DNA of 64,000 nt from an uncultured Clostridia bacterium (GTDB lineage Bacteria; Bacillota; Clostridia; Christensenellales; UBA1242), in NCBI GenBank assembly GCA_944376905.1, contig CALWEA010000003.1, positions 62,001 through 126,000 of the forward strand, written 5' to 3'. The notes beneath the pieces were generated by a model. The model searched no databases. It was not told the origin of the DNA and saw only the letters and a program-made list of their open reading frames with translations. The position numbers were made by a program, and so were the translations under genes. Positions 62,898 through 64,000 of this stretch are shown here, piece by piece. Positions within the stretch are counted from its first letter, which is position 1; each line of letters begins with the position of its first letter.

Positions 62898-62926
62898 ATA
62901 GTATCATAAGGAATGTAAAAAGTCAA
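62898..62926 (-). promoter_or_regulatory. Promoter for the metalloprotease gene (reverse strand)
   Basis: Read on the reverse strand, TTGACT (62926-62921) and TACTAT (62903-62898) are separated by 17 bp. The predicted leader is about 120 nt. An 11-nt sequence, AGGTCARTCTA, is repeated at 62809-62819 and 62883-62893 in this region. Confidence 0.5.
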
Positions 62927-62994
62927 TATCCCGATTTTATTAAAAATTTAAACTATATTGTTTTTTTTTATTATCAAAGCAAATTTTGGGGTAT

Positions 62995-63023
62995 TGACAT
63001 AAATGGGGACATGATATATACTG
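62995..63023 (+). promoter_or_regulatory. Promoter for the partial gene at 63070
   Basis: TTGACA (62995-63000) is perfect and TATACT (63018-63023) is a good -10 at 17 bp. Transcription would start near 63030, 40 bp before the gene, with AGGGG as the ribosome binding site. Confidence 0.6.
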
Positions 63024-63069
63024 TAAAAAAGCAAATATTTATGTTAAAATTTAAGGGGAAAATGTATTT

Positions 63070-64000
63070 ATGGTTAAAGATTTGTCAAAAAAAGAAGAAG
63101 AATTAGTTGAGTCTGCGGTTTCAAAAAATGAGAGTAAAGGTATAAAAAAGGTAAGTGGACTATTTTCCAAATTAAAATCATTAGGGTTAATAAAAAAAGT
63201 ACAAGAAGAACAACAAGAAGAAAATGAAAAAGATATTTGTTTAAAAAATAGAGAAAGATATTTACATGATAGTCAACAAACAACATTTGTTGGAATTCCA
63301 GAGTTTGATTTAATAGTCAACAATATGAAAGAATATAGTAAAGGTGATGTGTATTCAAAACCATCTTATGATGATGATTCAAAATTTTTTGGAATAAATG
63401 GAAATGTAAAGTTAACAAATGGGATTAAAGTTAGAATAGCAAGCGCTTTTAGTAGTGAAATAAGCAAAGGAAGTAATTACAATAGTGGTTTCATTTCTCC
63501 AGATGCTGAGTTTAGATATGTTACTTTCGATTATGGATTGCCTGAAATTGCAAATACGCAAGATATTGGATTATATGATTATAATGCACATATGAATATT
63601 CTCCAAAAATACGATGACAATTTATTTGAAAGTTATCAGCATAAATTAGTTGATGTTAATTCTGTTCCTAAAAGAACTGTTTGGGCAAATGGTTGTAGTA
63701 TTGGTTTTTATGGTATGCCATGGTTGGTTAATCCTAATAAAATTATCACTGGTGATGAAGTTGATAAAAGAATTGATTTTTCACAAATTTCAAAGGAAGA
63801 CTTGCTAAAATTATATGAAAATTTAAATCATGATGAATTGAAAAAAGTATTAAGAACCGATGTTGTTTTAAGAGAAGAAAAAGGTTGCATTGACATTGAT
63901 TTACATCAAAATAAATTTTTATCCTCTTTTGTTACTTTTGCTGAATATCCTAGATATTCAAATAATACAAAGTGCAATTGGTATGTTAATGGTAAGTGGA
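63070..64000 (+). CDS. Hypothetical protein, 3'-truncated by window edge
   Basis: The frame is open from ATG 63070 to the window end (310 codons visible). AAGGGGAAA precedes it. No signal peptide is evident. The start is charged (KDLSKKEEELVESAVSKNES), then a basic helix and Gln/Glu-rich stretch (about residues 40-60), and then a mixed alpha-beta region (FDLIVNNMKEYSKGD, YVTFDYGLPEIANTQDI, VWANGCSIGFYGMPWLV). I do not recognise a family. It is divergent from the metalloprotease and has its own promoter. Confidence 0.55.
   Translation, partial: MVKDLSKKEEELVESAVSKNESKGIKKVSGLFSKLKSLGLIKKVQEEQQEENEKDICLKNRERYLHDSQQTTFVGIPEFDLIVNNMKEYSKGDVYSKPSYDDDSKFFGINGNVKLTNGIKVRIASAFSSEISKGSNYNSGFISPDAEFRYVTFDYGLPEIANTQDIGLYDYNAHMNILQKYDDNLFESYQHKLVDVNSVPKRTVWANGCSIGFYGMPWLVNPNKIITGDEVDKRIDFSQISKEDLLKLYENLNHDELKKVLRTDVVLREEKGCIDIDLHQNKFLSSFVTFAEYPRYSNNTKCNWYVNGKW

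Noticed and set aside
1-64000. Alternative genetic code (UGA = Trp), as in Mollicutes with similar AT bias.
   Set aside because: TGG encodes Trp in the genes read, and TGA serves as a stop (for example the Mur ligase at 25501).

Overview
The window is strongly AT-rich chromosomal DNA from an uncultured-type low-GC Bacillota (Firmicutes), most likely a Clostridia-like lineage. Support for this: Gram-positive gene orders (rplU-prp-rpmA, tsaE-tsaB-rimI, walJ-htrC, the S10-spc-alpha ribosomal cluster with rpsD between rpsK and rpoA), an L27 precursor with the Prp-cleaved N-terminal extension, zinc-ribbon S14, AGGAGG-type ribosome binding sites, and TAA/TAG/TGA all used as stops (standard code). 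No tRNA, rRNA or CRISPR array was seen.

Layout. 1-1.8 kb: the end of rplA, then an L21-leader-like region, rplU, prp and rpmA. 1.85-5.2 kb: an 8-oxoguanine glycosylase gene, a phage-type regulator gene behind a promoter carrying a LexA/SOS box, and a reverse-strand membrane protein. This stretch is bracketed by two compact elements (1846-1925 and 5108-5183) that each fold into a perfect four-helix junction although their sequences are unrelated. 5.3-19.0 kb: a P22/podovirus-like head and DNA-packaging module (TerL, TerS-like, portal, scaffold, major capsid protein, connector, gp10-like plug) ending in two holin genes. It has no recognisable integrase, replication, endolysin, tailspike or tail genes, and a large anchored surface protein lies inside it. 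19.6-31.3 kb: housekeeping genes (pyrimidine-nucleoside phosphorylase, TsaE/TsaB/RimI, an alpha/beta hydrolase, a membrane-anchored Mur ligase, TrpS), plus an orphan VirB6/TrbL-like membrane protein next to an SPFH protein. 31.8-49.6 kb: the ribosomal protein super-cluster from rpsJ to rplQ with secY, adk, map, infA, rpmJ and rpoA. Several 250-350 bp AT-rich spacers interrupt it, and L24 has an unusual basic tail. 49.9-64 kb: a lipoprotein, WalJ and HtrA-type protease, a degenerate ABC ATPase with a PucR-type HTH protein, an Asn-rich protein beside an intracellular subtilase, ADP-forming acyl-CoA synthetase, MurG, an M6-like metalloprotease and a partial gene of unknown function.

How the parts may work together. 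The most interesting region is 1.8-19.3 kb. A consensus promoter overlapped by a perfect CGAACN4GTTCG box suggests DNA damage releases transcription of a sigma-region-4-like regulator, which could then switch on a packaging-only phage module that ends in holins. That arrangement would fit a domesticated particle (gene-transfer-agent-like), a capsid-forming satellite that borrows tails, or a decaying prophage. The sequence alone cannot decide among these. The two four-helix junction elements are the best candidates for something undescribed.
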